The notes beneath the pieces were generated by a model. It worked only from the letters and a program-made list of their open reading frames with translations. It did not search any database and had not been told where the DNA came from. From Cytidiella melzeri (Eukaryota > Basidiomycota > Agaricomycetes > Polyporales > Irpicaceae): DNA of 11,269 nt. Positions 1-8,077 of this stretch are shown here, one piece after another. Both the position numbers and the translations under genes were made by a program. The first letter of the stretch is position 1. Each line of letters opens with the position of its first letter. The stretch is taken from positions 1 through 11,269 of the forward strand of contig JABYQR010000705.1 in assembly GCA_022592445.1 (NCBI GenBank). The letters are read 5' to 3'.

Positions 1-1710
1 CACCGTCTTCCCTCCCAACTTTGTCACCGTACGCTCAGATCCTCCCGAGTCGGATCGAAGAACGAAGAGCGGAAGTTTCTTCTCTCTCCCTTCCCTCCCC
101 GCGTCGGCGGACAGCGGCAGCTGATCGACGCCGCTCGTGCTCGGCGCTTCTCCAGTTGTGATGATATCCAGATCACCCGCGTCGTTGGTTTGCTTCTCGA
201 GACCAAATCGCAATGTCGTATTGGTCGCACGGGCATTCCGGAATTGTACGGACGACGCTGCGGCGGTGGTTGTGGCCGAGTTGAGGAGCGAGCCTTGGGT
301 GTGCACGAGGATGACGACGATGGTTGGGTATATGCCCTACAATAGATCGAAGGTTGGGTCAGTGAACTCCAAATGAAATGGAAAAGACGTACAACGATGG
401 AGCTGGTTGTGAATGAGTATATTTCCAAGGCGAACGCGAGGCCGGGGTGCGCAGAGATGGCATCGACGACGCTGTTGAAGTTGAAGATGACCTCGAGCAA
501 CTACGGACACAAACTCGTAAATAGTACCAAAACTCTTCCAAAGGTTGCAGTGAGATGACTTACAAAGTACAGAACGTATATCAGCCCGGTGTCAACGAGA
601 ACAACCATGATCTTCATGACTGGGGATTGGTAAGACTCGGCCCCGAGGTAATCTCTAATCAACTTGCGGTGTCGCCTTGAGAACACGAATGGTTCCGTCA
701 CGTCAGTGGAATTCCACTTTTCGCTGCTAAAACCCACAACTCACCAGCCCTTTATGCCGATTAGTCCAGTGGCCACCACGGCTGTAGCCAGCTGCGTCCA
801 GTACGATGTAGTCTGGATGTTGGAACAAAATGCTGGGTGGGTGAACGCGCCCAGGGAGATCTCCGCCCCCGACTGGGCGCCGCAGAAGGTGACAAGAATT
901 GAGAGGACTGTTTGAATAGAGTACATCAAGGTGGCCGGGCGATCCATTAATTGTTATGTACGGGTGGGTGAATGATGATCGGTGTGTAGGTTGATCAGAG
1001 TAAACAGAACAGAGCGTTCGTTCAGACGTACCGATTGACACAAAGTAAACCATACATGGCACAGCGATCATAAGCCGTTCGCGCAAACCGTCCCACCAGA
1101 ATGCAAACACGCGAGAAACGATGATGAAGTCTCCAAGTACCACCTGTAGAACAACCCCAGGCAAGGTTCACACGATGAAAAACGTTTTAGGTGCATTGCG
1201 TGGAACTCACCATGTAAGAGTAGAGCACGTCCTCGACAATCGAAAGCCTCAATACCTCGCTACTTGAACTCGCGTATCGATCATCCAAGCTCATACTGCC
1301 TCCACGAATGAGGGTGAGATCAAGTTCTACCACGATGTTTCGAACGTCTATGATCCAAAGGACGAGGTCCATCGCGTACATGACGAGGACGATTGCATGA
1401 AGGCCGCGGTCGCGCAAGGATGTTTTTTTACTATTGAATGTGTGAGTGTGAGAGGAAAAAAGGTTGGAGTTCGCGCACATAAGTATCTGACTGGCTTTGA
1501 CTACCAGTACCGAGTATACTGCTGCAAGCGTATACCTCGTCAGGTCTACTTATATACCGATCAGTAGTCAGTGTACTCACCGACTAGCCACGTTTCGACG
1601 ACAACGGAGATGAATGCCCTCAGAATGTCCGTCCCGATAGATTGTAGCACAATCGCATCCGGGTCGCCGTTCCCACCAGTGGCCAGGTCCAAATGCGGGG
1701 GAGAGGACAT
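1..1710 (-). CDS. Seven-transmembrane protein of unknown function, 7 exons, 3' partial
   Basis: Multi-exon gene, exons given 5' to 3' on the minus strand: 1710-1581, 1521-1211, 1143-1032, 907-745, 675-564, 500-393, 336-1 (open at the window edge). All introns are GT-AG (donors GTGAGT, GTGAGT, GTACGT, GTGAGT, GTAAGT, GTACGT) and the phase is kept at every junction. The protein starts MSSPPHLDLATGG; about 424 residues are visible. Seven hydrophobic segments follow: AFISVVVETWLVAVYSVLVV; HAIVLVMYAMDLVLWIIDV; VVLGDFIIVSRVFAFW; AVPCMVYFVSIVLSILVTF; YWTQLATAVVATGLIGIKGW; IMVVLVDTGLIYVLYFLLE; GIYPTIVVILVHTQGS. A polar, Ser/Thr-rich and then charged tail of about 95 residues follows. The LGDxIxxxRxxxxW and GIYPTxxxxLV motifs resemble, from memory, a large family of uncharacterised agaricomycete membrane proteins. 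The tail is probably cytoplasmic (inference); ligand and role are unknown. There is no internal stop, so the gene looks intact. A 48-nt segment in exon 2 may also be spliced out. cDNA would settle the model. Confidence 0.75.
1431..1478 (-). other. Possible optional 48-nt intron in exon 2 of the membrane-protein gene
   Basis: On the minus strand this stretch starts GTGCGC and ends CAATAG. It is exactly 48 nt and stop-free, so the frame is kept whether it stays or goes. Removing it joins KASQIL directly to IKKTSLRDRG, a more natural loop between the first two membrane segments than the inserted CANSNLFSSHTHTF stretch. The GTGCGC donor is weak. It could be a true intron, a retained intron or simply coding. 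Confidence 0.4.
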
Positions 1711-1854
1711 TTTCGACGATGAGGGGAGATCGATGCTGCACGAGCACGCATATGTACACTGTCTGTAGTGCCTTGTTTATTTCGCCTTGATCCATAGCAT
1801 AAGAAGCGAAGCACACCTGGTCACTTGCAACAAAGTATGTGTGGGCGCATCGAG
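1711..1854 (-). promoter_or_regulatory. Short intergenic region upstream of the membrane-protein gene
   Basis: About 144 bp lie between the proposed stop of the upstream minus-strand gene (TAG at 1855-1857) and the ATG at 1708-1710. It must hold the 3' end of one gene and the promoter of the next. I see no clear TATA box. This is assigned by position only. Confidence 0.3.
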
Positions 1855-2670
1855 CTATGTTGGTGCAGTTGTCAGCCTGAGACGCGGAAAAGACGTCCCA
1901 TCCTGGCTTGCGACTGCATCCCAGATCACGCCGACATTTACTGCATCTGTAGAACGCACGTCACACGTCGAGAGGATTGAATGACGGACTCACTATAAAT
2001 GCCAGTTGGCTGTGCAATGGCATTCATAACTTTCACACTGCGCGGGCCGACTTGCTGTTGGTCAGAACCTTGATGTTTCTTTGACAGTGAGTAAGTGATT
2101 TCCAAGGTCAGCGTTTGTCCAAGACCGGTACATTGTATACGCACTACCACGGTTTCAGAACACATATATGTTTTTGCCAGATGGGATAGACTTTGGAATA
2201 TGCATCACGATTGCTCTGGTCAGCTGTGCCTGAGCATCTACTGGACAGTTCAAGTTGACCCGTCACCGTATTCCTGGTCCGTGTGAATGTGGTCGAGAAT
2301 TCTCTTCTCACGTGTAAACAAACACGTTCGATGCCTTGGCGCTGAGCTGCGCATGAAAATGCTGGAACTCGACACGACGAGACTCTGTTATAAAGTAGGT
2401 CGATCCACGCTTCATGTTAACAGTAAACACAAAGCTTACACTAGTCGTTTCACCTCATTGCATGAATCAAGAACGACAAAGTCCTGCGGGAGAGGCGGTT
2501 GATAGCACTGGCACGGTCCGACTATCGATTGTCGACTGCCATGAAGATCACTGAGTCAACCTTCGCTGAACGCTGTGACGGGGTAGAGCCCCGACGAACA
2601 GATGATCAAGGTACACATCTTACTCTGGTACCAGATTCCCTGCGGGAGCAGAGTAGACCTGAGAGTCCAT
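1855..2670 (-). CDS. Unresolved intron-rich host gene, function unknown
   Basis: I do not recognise this gene, and the middle exons are not settled. At the 5' side, a start ATG at 2668-2670 gives MDSQVYSAPAGNLVP. A GTAAGA donor at 2623 pairs with a CAG acceptor at 2551-2553 and keeps phase into about 36 residues (DLHGSRQSIVGPCQCYQPPL and on), to about 2442. At the 3' side, an exon ending at 1994 contains LTLEITYSLSKK and VMNAIAQPTGIY. A GTGAGT donor at 1993 and a TACAG acceptor at 1947 join it in phase to NAVNVGVIWDAVASQDG and a stop at 1855-1857. Between about 2160 and 2440 two different frames look coding and cannot be joined cleanly, so either an intron is missed or there is a 1-nt lesion and this is a pseudogene. 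The product has no visible signal peptide or membrane segment. Same orientation as the neighbouring membrane-protein gene. Confidence 0.35.
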
Positions 2671-2825
2671 CGCGTCGTTGTGACTTGTACATCACATTCG
2701 CCTTCAGCTTCTTTCCCTGTTTGTGTCATGGAGTTGTTTCAGGTACTGCATCTCCTCCCACGATATCTGGATGAATGTCGGGCGAGTCGGATTTGTGTTT
2801 TTCCACTGGTACAGTGAGTGACTGT
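2671..2825. other. Host sequence between the unresolved gene and the Copia-B LTR
   Basis: About 155 bp of non-element sequence just left of the Copia-B LTR. By position it is the promoter of the unresolved minus-strand gene. A short open stretch exists on each strand, such as YQWKNTNPTRPTF on minus, so a further exon cannot be excluded. No motif is convincing. Confidence 0.25.
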
Positions 2826-2906
2826 TGTTTGAGCAGGTGTGCGAGCGAACACGAAGGAGCGAGAGCGAGTGATGATAATACATTAAAGTCGTTAATTACA
2901 TGGGGT

Positions 2907-2913
2907 TTTTATA
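2907..2913 (-). promoter_or_regulatory. TATA box of the Copia-B LTR
   Basis: TATAAAA on the minus strand within GGTATAAAAACCCC. Transcription would start roughly 25-40 bp to the left and run towards the unresolved host gene whose proposed ATG is at 2670. Confidence 0.45.
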
Positions 2914-3123
2914 CCTAACCAGAAAAAGCGGAAACTACTAATACAGAGCGAGAGAAGAAGTTAAAAATGTAAGTGGTAATGTGCGTACGCGGACGTGAAG
3001 TGGAGGCGGACACACAAACATAGAAATACAAGAAATGGAACAGACGGATGACATATAAAGGAGAAACGGATACAGGCGGTAGGAACGCATCAAAACCTTC
3101 TCGACCGAGATGGCCGAGTGTCA

Positions 3124-3135
3124 TGTCGTACGACA
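3124..3135. repeat. 12-bp perfect palindrome at the Copia-B LTR terminus
   Basis: TGTCGTACGACA is its own reverse complement and forms the outer edge of the LTR next to the polypurine tract. It contains the integrase-recognised TGT/ACA end. A longer imperfect symmetry (AGTGTC...GACACT) surrounds it. Confidence 0.7.
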
Positions 3136-3317
3136 CTCCCCCTCAACGAGTTGCCAAGTGGATGAGCGCGAGTTGTTCTTGGTGCTTGATAAAGATGGTC
3201 GAATGTATTCAACATGTCTAGAGGCAGGGATGTGATGCGCAGTCGTAATCCCACTTGCCGTCGTAAGAACCTAAGACACACGAGCAGAGCGAGTTAATCC
3301 AGGTGCGAAAGAGAAAG
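3136..3317 (-). mobile_element. 3' end of the Copia-B internal region with polypurine tract
   Basis: On the minus strand the polypurine tract TTGAGGGGGAG (3146-3136) lies directly before the LTR. The remaining 171 bp show no recognisable RNase H C-terminus in any frame and are probably 3' untranslated sequence. The stretch stops at 3317, where the TG of the Copia-A LTR begins. The five bases before that point, GAAAG (3313-3317), would be the target-site duplication of Copia-A if its right end carries the same five bases. Confidence 0.5.
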
Positions 3318-3406
3318 TGTTTGAAAGTTACGAGTATAGGGGATGACTAGGAGAGTCAACTAACTCTGGGAGTAAGTGTCTTATTATTTCTCTGCTCTAG
3401 GAGCGG

Positions 3407-3414
3407 TATATATA
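3407..3414 (-). promoter_or_regulatory. TATA box of the Copia-A LTR
   Basis: TATATATA, within CATGTATATATACCGC on the minus strand. It stands 4 bp upstream of the point where the other LTR copy is interrupted by the Gypsy element. Confidence 0.55.
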
Positions 3415-3458
3415 CATGTCTGTAACTAGATTACTACTGCTACAGTAATGTCATATGA

Positions 3459-3505
3459 GTAAGGATTGGTAAGGATTGGTAATCCTATGAGTAATGATTG
3501 GTAAT
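3459..3505. repeat. Short tandem repeats in the Copia-A U3
   Basis: GTAAGGATTG occurs twice in tandem from 3459, followed by diverged copies (GTAATCCTATGA, GTAATGATTGGTAATG). It lies about 45-90 bp upstream of the LTR TATA box, where U3 enhancer repeats are often found. A regulatory role is inference. Confidence 0.45.
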
Positions 3506-3838
3506 GCACAGTCCTGCTTGCTAATACTACTGAATAGAGAATGTAAGCAATGACTGAGCATCCTACATAACTGAATGGTGCTGACTGAGCCTTGAGTAAG
3601 CTCAATACATTTGGTATATGAAATATGAGTCATGCAGAAGCCTCATGGTACTTCTGCTATTCAGTCATGGAAACTACTGGAACACGATGCCATATGGTGC
3701 AAGTATCGCATTGTGTGTGACCATAAGGATGGTGGAATCACATGCTATGTACTATCTGATCTTATCTATCTACATATCTAATCTACATTGTCCATAGATC
3801 TGATGTCCAATAATCAGCGATACAATCTCGCTTTGACA

Positions 3839-3847
3839 CTCCCACTT
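3839..3847 (-). promoter_or_regulatory. Polypurine tract of Copia-A
   Basis: AAGTGGGAG on the minus strand, directly before the LTR start TGTCAAAG. This is the expected plus-strand DNA priming site. It lies 48 bp after the RNase H stop codon. Confidence 0.65.
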
Positions 3848-3895
3848 GATGCCAACATCATTTTGCTTTGAGCTACTTTGAATGACAGCATCTCG

Positions 3896-5848
3896 TTAGG
3901 GTGCAGTAAAGTTCACTAGTCCAAGACTCCCACTGAATTTAGACTGTTTCTGAAATGCCAATGACTTGGTCATAATATCAGCAACTTGGTCTTCAGTTGG
4001 GATGGCATAGAGTTCTGCCTTTTTGTCTTCATTTATGAACTCGCGAACATAGTGGTAACAAATGTCAATGTGCTTTGAACGAGCTTCAATCTTTGGATTC
4101 TTTGTGAAGAAGATGGCACCATGGTTGTCGCAATAGATCGTAGTGGGACCTCTTGGTGACATATCCAATTCCGTAAGCATAGTACGTATCCAAGCACACT
4201 GCCTCGCTGTGTCGCATAATGCCATGTACTCTGCTTCCATTGAAGAGAGTGCTACGGTCTTCTGTTTCCTCGAGACCCATGACACTGCGCCTTTGGCCAG
4301 AAGGAATGCATAGCCAGTAGTGGAGTGTCTGTCATCTTTGTTCTCAGCCCAGTCTGCGTCTGAGTACCCAACTAGTCCAGATTGGCTGCGTCCATCATAC
4401 TTGATAGCATATGACTGAGTACCAAGTAGATAACGGAGTATGTACTTTGCAGCATTCATATGGATCTGAGTGGGATTTGACATATACTGAGAAAGACGTA
4501 TGACAGCATATGAAATGTCGGGATGAGTACCAATCATAACATATATGAGTGTACCAATCAAGGCTTGATACGAACTCCTAAGCTCATGTTCCGCTGTATA
4601 GTCAGAATCTGCTTTACGAAGTTCTAGTCCAGATGGTAAAGGTGTACGGGCAGGATTAGCATTGATCATTTGAAAACATTTAAGAGCATCTTCAATGTAA
4701 GACCCTTGAGAAAGGTAGAGTGTACGCTCTTTACGATTTCTATGCACTTGCATGCCTAGGATTAGCTTTGCTTCTCCTAAGTCACGCATCTCATATTGAT
4801 TCATGAGATTTGTTTTGAGTGCTTTGATCCCAGCTTTATCGTTGCCAATAGGAAATATATCATCAACATAGAGGATAAGCATCAAAGTCCCCCCTTGTTG
4901 GTGATATATGTATACACCAGCATCGGACTCAATACGTTCAAAGCCTAAAGCTACAAGCGTATTGTGTATTTTGATATTCCAAGTTTGTGAAGCTTGTTTA
5001 AGTCCATAAATGGCTTTCTTAAGCAAACAAACATGGTTCTCTTTTCCCTTCTCTACGAAACCTTCTGGTTGTTCCATATAGATTTCCTCATCCAGTTCGC
5101 CGTACAGGAATGCTGTTTTTACGTCCAGTGCCTCGATTTCCCAATTCTCGAGTGCAGCTATAGCTAGTAGCGTGCGGATGGACTCAAAACGTGCGACTGG
5201 TGAGAAGGTTTCTTGATAATCGATTCCTTCAACTTGCGTGAAGCCTTTTGCTACAAGACGTGCTTTGTAACGACCGTCAGATTTGACTGCAAAGACCCAT
5301 TTGCATTTGACTATTTTTCGTGAAGGGTCTGGTCGTTTAACAAGCTTCCAAGTGCCATTCTTCATTTGAGAGGCAATTTCGTCTTGTGCAGCAGCGTACC
5401 ATAAATCTCTATTGTCACTTTTCATCGCTTGTTTCCAAGTCTGAGGAAATTTGTTCATTGCGAACGCCATGACATATGAAGCCAATATATGTTCTAGAGA
5501 TTCAGATTGACCCTCCGATTGACTCGGTAGATCAGATGGGAGATCAATGTTCGATTCCTCCGGTGTCGAAGGTAATCTAGAAGATCCAGGTACTGGATTA
5601 GATGCTGTACGTCTTACTGGTCCAGGTACTGCTGGCTTCGTTGATTCTATCCATTTAGCCGTTTGCTCCTTTTGTCGCTTTTCAACACCCTTATCACGTG
5701 CAACTGCCTGTTCATTACGCTTCACTTTGTCGACTGGATTAGAGCCAAGCAAAGGATTCTTTCCAGCAGTTGATCTCTTTGGTCGAGACGGTGGTTGCTG
5801 CTGTACTGGTTGACGTGCGTTTGAACGTGAAGGCTGAGGCAGTGCTTG
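3896..5848 (-). CDS. pol: Copia reverse transcriptase and RNase H (3' part of pol)
   Basis: A 650-codon open stretch between the TAG at 5849-5851 and the stop at 3896-3898. It is the C-terminal part of a Copia polyprotein, not a gene with its own start. Numbered from the codon at 5752: a low-complexity Pro/Ser/Gln linker to about residue 90; reverse transcriptase of the RVT_2 type from about 112 (NGTWKLV, KCKWVFAVK, YKARLVAKGFTQ), with catalytic Asp 210 in ALDVKTAF and Asp 297 and 298 in YVDD (4859-4870); then RNase H from about 460, with SDADW (465-468), SSMEAEY (Glu506) and CDN (Asp542), and the Copia ending ADIMTKSL. The catalytic residues are all present, so this piece is intact in sequence. 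The position after YVDDI is Phe, where Leu is more usual. It would copy element RNA inside virus-like particles. Stops upstream cut it off from any normal start. Confidence 0.93.
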   Translation of the reverse strand, partial: QALPQPSRSNARQPVQQQPPSRPKRSTAGKNPLLGSNPVDKVKRNEQAVARDKGVEKRQKEQTAKWIESTKPAVPGPVRRTASNPVPGSSRLPSTPEESNIDLPSDLPSQSEGQSESLEHILASYVMAFAMNKFPQTWKQAMKSDNRDLWYAAAQDEIASQMKNGTWKLVKRPDPSRKIVKCKWVFAVKSDGRYKARLVAKGFTQVEGIDYQETFSPVARFESIRTLLAIAALENWEIEALDVKTAFLYGELDEEIYMEQPEGFVEKGKENHVCLLKKAIYGLKQASQTWNIKIHNTLVALGFERIESDAGVYIYHQQGGTLMLILYVDDIFPIGNDKAGIKALKTNLMNQYEMRDLGEAKLILGMQVHRNRKERTLYLSQGSYIEDALKCFQMINANPARTPLPSGLELRKADSDYTAEHELRSSYQALIGTLIYVMIGTHPDISYAVIRLSQYMSNPTQIHMNAAKYILRYLLGTQSYAIKYDGRSQSGLVGYSDADWAENKDDRHSTTGYAFLLAKGAVSWVSRKQKTVALSSMEAEYMALCDTARQCAWIRTMLTELDMSPRGPTTIYCDNHGAIFFTKNPKIEARSKHIDICYHYVREFINEDKKAELYAIPTEDQVADIMTKSLAFQKQSKFSGSLGLVNFTAP

Positions 5849-6835
5849 CTATGGTCTACTGACTGGTGTGCCGCGGGTATTATGACTGGGTGCTCTCGGC
5901 TGAGGTACAGGCTGCTGAGGAGGATTCTGCGGTTCTTGTTGTCTTGGATGATTATCATCTCTATCATCAAGTTCATTGTGACCAGCATCATCGTCCTCAT
6001 CAACAAAAGGTAAATCAATATCATGTAGAGGTTGTGGATTATTGTTGGATTGGGGTTGTTTGGAAAGAGAAGTATCAACATCGGTACGATATGGGACAGT
6101 ATTCTCGTCAAACTTTACGTCAGTCGCTAAGACTATCCGTTGTTTATCTCAGAACCGGTAACCCTTAAGACCAGGTTCATATCCAACAAATATCATAGGA
6201 GCTGCCTTGGCAGACAGCTTGTTCTGACAATGTTCCTTGTGTACAAAGATGTATGCGCGACATCCAAATACACGAAGGTGAGAAATATCAGGTTTTTCAC
6301 CCAAAAATTTCTCAATAGATGTGTGCCAATTAAGACGCTGACTTGGTAGGTGGTTATAAACGTATACGGCAGCCTCGCATGACAACTTCCAAAAGCCATT
6401 AGAAAGACCAGCGTGGTGACGCATGGCTTCTGCTTTATAAACAATTGTCTGCTGCCATCGTTCCGCTCTACCATTCTGCTGATGTGAATAAGGCGTGGAT
6501 GTCTGACGTTCTATACCATACTGATGTAGGTATTTAGTGAACTCATCATTCAAGAGCTCTGTACCCCTATCACTGTGAAACTTCTTCATCTTTTGACCAG
6601 TCTGGTTTTCCGCCCATGTTTTCCATCTCTTAAACTCGGATAATGCTTAGTTTTTATGCTTGAGGTAACATTGTTCCCCCATACCAGTAGCATCGTCTAA
6701 GAGAGTCATGGCGTACTTATAACCATCAATCGAAAGCGAAGGAAATTCAACTAAGTCCGAGTGAACCAGTTCTAGTGGCTCCTTGGCTCGTGATAAAGAG
6801 GGTGGTTTTGGAAGTTGCTTTGGCTGTGACCAGTC
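5849..6835 (-). pseudogene. pol: Copia integrase core and linker, broken by three stop codons
   Basis: Continues the reverse transcriptase frame upstream. Integrase core: first Asp in LVHSDLVEF (6755-6757), second in KKFHSDRGTE (6569-6571), Glu in NGRAERWQQT (6461-6463). The second Asp and the Glu are 35 residues apart, the classic D,D(35)E spacing. After the core comes the conserved FVGYEPGLKGYRF stretch, then an acidic and Pro/Gln-rich linker. In-frame stops: TAA 6647-6649 (after CYLKHKN), TGA 6149-6151 (just after KGYRF, where Copia proteins normally have Trp) and TAG 5849-5851 in the linker. The N-terminal zinc-binding HHCC domain is absent: homology starts around PKQLPKPPSLSRAKEPLEL at the 6836 boundary. 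The product would insert cDNA into the genome; this copy cannot make it as one protein. Confidence 0.9.
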
Positions 6836-7969
6836 TCAAATTTGGTCCTTGACCTCTTCAGACATTGTGGTCCAGTCGTCGTTCTGCTTGAGGCGCCAGG
6901 CGATGATTTGAACAAGCTTTCGCTTGCTGAACTTGTCGTTGCCTTGGACGACCTGCATAGCAGTGTGGAAGTCGTCGTGTCGGAGCTGGAACGGCTCCCG
7001 TTCCCCATCTGTGTGATACCAGACAAAACCATGTTGCATCATAATCGCAACACGAGCTGATGCTGCAATGAATTTGTACGACTCAATTTGTTCTTCTTCA
7101 AGCGCAAAAAACAGGCGACAACCTCCTCCTTCGATGTTCAACTTGAGCACCACACCATTGTCTGTGATGAAAGACATGGCATCCATGATGTGTGGCTCGG
7201 CATCGGTGAACTTGCCATCCCAGATCTTGTCGGCGACGTCCTGTGCGTTTTGCAACGCAGTCCTGGTCAATTTGTCCCACTCAAAGCAGTATGAGCTCGC
7301 ATCATGAAGCTCAGTGGTTGGAGCGACAGGGCGCTCTTCCCCAAAGAACTCCTCAATGGTTTCAACGGGCTCGTTGACGGTGGTGGTGCTCGAGGTGACT
7401 GGTGACGGCGGAACCATAGGGACATCTTGTTCGACGTTAACGGGTACGGCAGGAGTGCGTGGCAGAGGTGGTTGACGAGGAAGTGGAGACCGGCTCCGTT
7501 CGCTGCAACGGGCGGCACGGGCTTGCTCCAGTTCAAATTGAACTCGTCCGCGGTGGTTTGTGTGGAAACCTTGTCCACGAGGTGCAGTCGGCTGTCTTTG
7601 GGGCTGAGAGGTGGTGCGGCGGCGTTGCTGCTTGTCGTAGAGCTCGGCAAGACAAGGAGTATTGTCCCCCCTTCGACGCATGTCTGCGTGAACGGAGGTG
7701 CGGATGTTGTTGATTATACGGTTCACCGCTTCCTGTGGACGCGGACGGGGGCGAAGGGATTTGCGGTCGAAGGTGGCAGGAGGGGCGCAACGATTGTTAG
7801 ACCGTGCACTTTGCAAATTTCCCCCCTCTCGATCGGCGCGGCGAGCTTCTCTAGCCTCGGTATGCCATTGATGGTTCGGGATGGTATTGAGAAAGAATGT
7901 ATGATGGTGATGGTCCGTTTTAGATTCTACACGGTCATAATCGAACCTTAGCTGGTTCGGTTTGATTTG
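6836..7969 (-). CDS. Unidentified 377-codon frame in the place of Copia gag and protease
   Basis: Open from the TGA at 7970-7972 to the TGA at 6836-6838. An ATG-like start would give about 326 residues from 7816. I do not recognise it. The N-terminal half is basic and Pro/Arg-rich (RPRPRPQEAVNRIINNIRTS, SERSRSPLPRQPPLPRTPA). It turns acidic (NEPVETIEEFFGEE) and then looks globular (ASSYCFEWDKLTRTALQNA, FITDNGVVLKLNIEGGGCRL, IASARVAIMM-like helix, GFVWYHTDGEREPFQLRHDD), ending MSEEVKDQI. It has no CCHC zinc knuckle, no protease Asp-Thr/Ser-Gly and no gag-like UBN2 signature. It lies in the same frame as the integrase that follows, which may be chance (one in three). It could be a captured host gene, a piece of another element or a highly diverged gag. 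The compact composition change midway suggests a disordered region joined to a folded domain. Confidence 0.6.
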   Translation of the reverse strand, partial: QIKPNQLRFDYDRVESKTDHHHHTFFLNTIPNHQWHTEAREARRADREGGNLQSARSNNRCAPPATFDRKSLRPRPRPQEAVNRIINNIRTSVHADMRRRGDNTPCLAELYDKQQRRRTTSQPQRQPTAPRGQGFHTNHRGRVQFELEQARAARCSERSRSPLPRQPPLPRTPAVPVNVEQDVPMVPPSPVTSSTTTVNEPVETIEEFFGEERPVAPTTELHDASSYCFEWDKLTRTALQNAQDVADKIWDGKFTDAEPHIMDAMSFITDNGVVLKLNIEGGGCRLFFALEEEQIESYKFIAASARVAIMMQHGFVWYHTDGEREPFQLRHDDFHTAMQVVQGNDKFSKRKLVQIIAWRLKQNDDWTTMSEEVKDQI

Positions 7970-8077
7970 TCAAATTTGCAGAGTGTTACCTCCGGCCAGG
8001 CAAACTTGCTCAGTACGTCTTTCCAAAAACTGTTCCCAGTTCCTGGAGTGCTGTTCCAGCCCTTTCAAAGATAGCAT
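7970..8077 (-). pseudogene. Upstream extension of the unidentified frame, ended by TGA
   Basis: The same minus-strand frame continues upstream of the TGA at 7970-7972 for 35 codons to an ATG at 8075-8077, reading MLSLKGLEQHSRNWEQFLER and on to NTLQI. If the TGA is a mutated Arg codon, the original protein was longer by this piece. The other two frames here are also open over a similar length, and a GTAACA donor lies near 7991, so splicing is an alternative explanation. Confidence 0.35.

Larger units (their letters stand above)
2826..3135 (-). repeat. 3' LTR of Copia-type element B
   Basis: A 310-bp block with TGTTTG at its left edge and ACGACA at its right, giving the TG...CA ends of an LTR. 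In the minus orientation it follows a purine-rich tract (TTGAGGGGGAG at 3146-3136), the arrangement expected at the junction of internal region and 3' LTR. It carries a TATAAAA box at 2913-2907 reading leftwards. The left boundary could instead be the TG at 2823. Only one copy lies in the window, so the boundaries rest on end motifs and the purine tract, not on an LTR pair. Confidence 0.6.
3318..3838 (-). repeat. 3' LTR of Copia-A, 521 bp
   Basis: Starts TGTTTGAAAG and ends CTTTGACA on the plus strand, giving TGTC...AACA read on minus. The inner edge is fixed by the adjoining purine tract and the outer edge by the matching copy at 8899, which directly abuts the primer-binding site. A TATATATA box lies at 3414-3407, so U3 runs from 3838 to about 3415, and R plus U5 occupy about the last 85 bp down to 3318. 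Confidence 0.85.

Noticed and set aside
2160..2440. Single agreed exon model for the middle of the 1855-2670 gene
   Set aside because: Two frames (one with IVMHIPKSIPSGKNIYV, one with SGTADQSNRDAYSKVYPIWQ) both look coding and cannot be joined without a guess, so no exact exons are claimed.
2499..2774. Plus-strand frame of 91 codons as a host gene
   Set aside because: Overlaps the more coherent minus-strand exons with in-phase GT-AG sites; no motif.
3136..3317. Coding C-terminus of Copia-B RNase H
   Set aside because: No CDN, KHIDI or ADILTK-like motif in any frame; treated as 3' untranslated sequence.
5722..6111. Minus-strand Met/Ile/Leu-rich frame as a separate small protein
   Set aside because: Out-of-frame reading of the acidic linker between integrase and reverse transcriptase, which is open in the pol frame.
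7427..7951. Plus-strand open frame of 174 codons
   Set aside because: Lies opposite the better-composed minus frame of Copia-A; Cys/Val/Gly-rich composition without motifs, typical of an antisense shadow.
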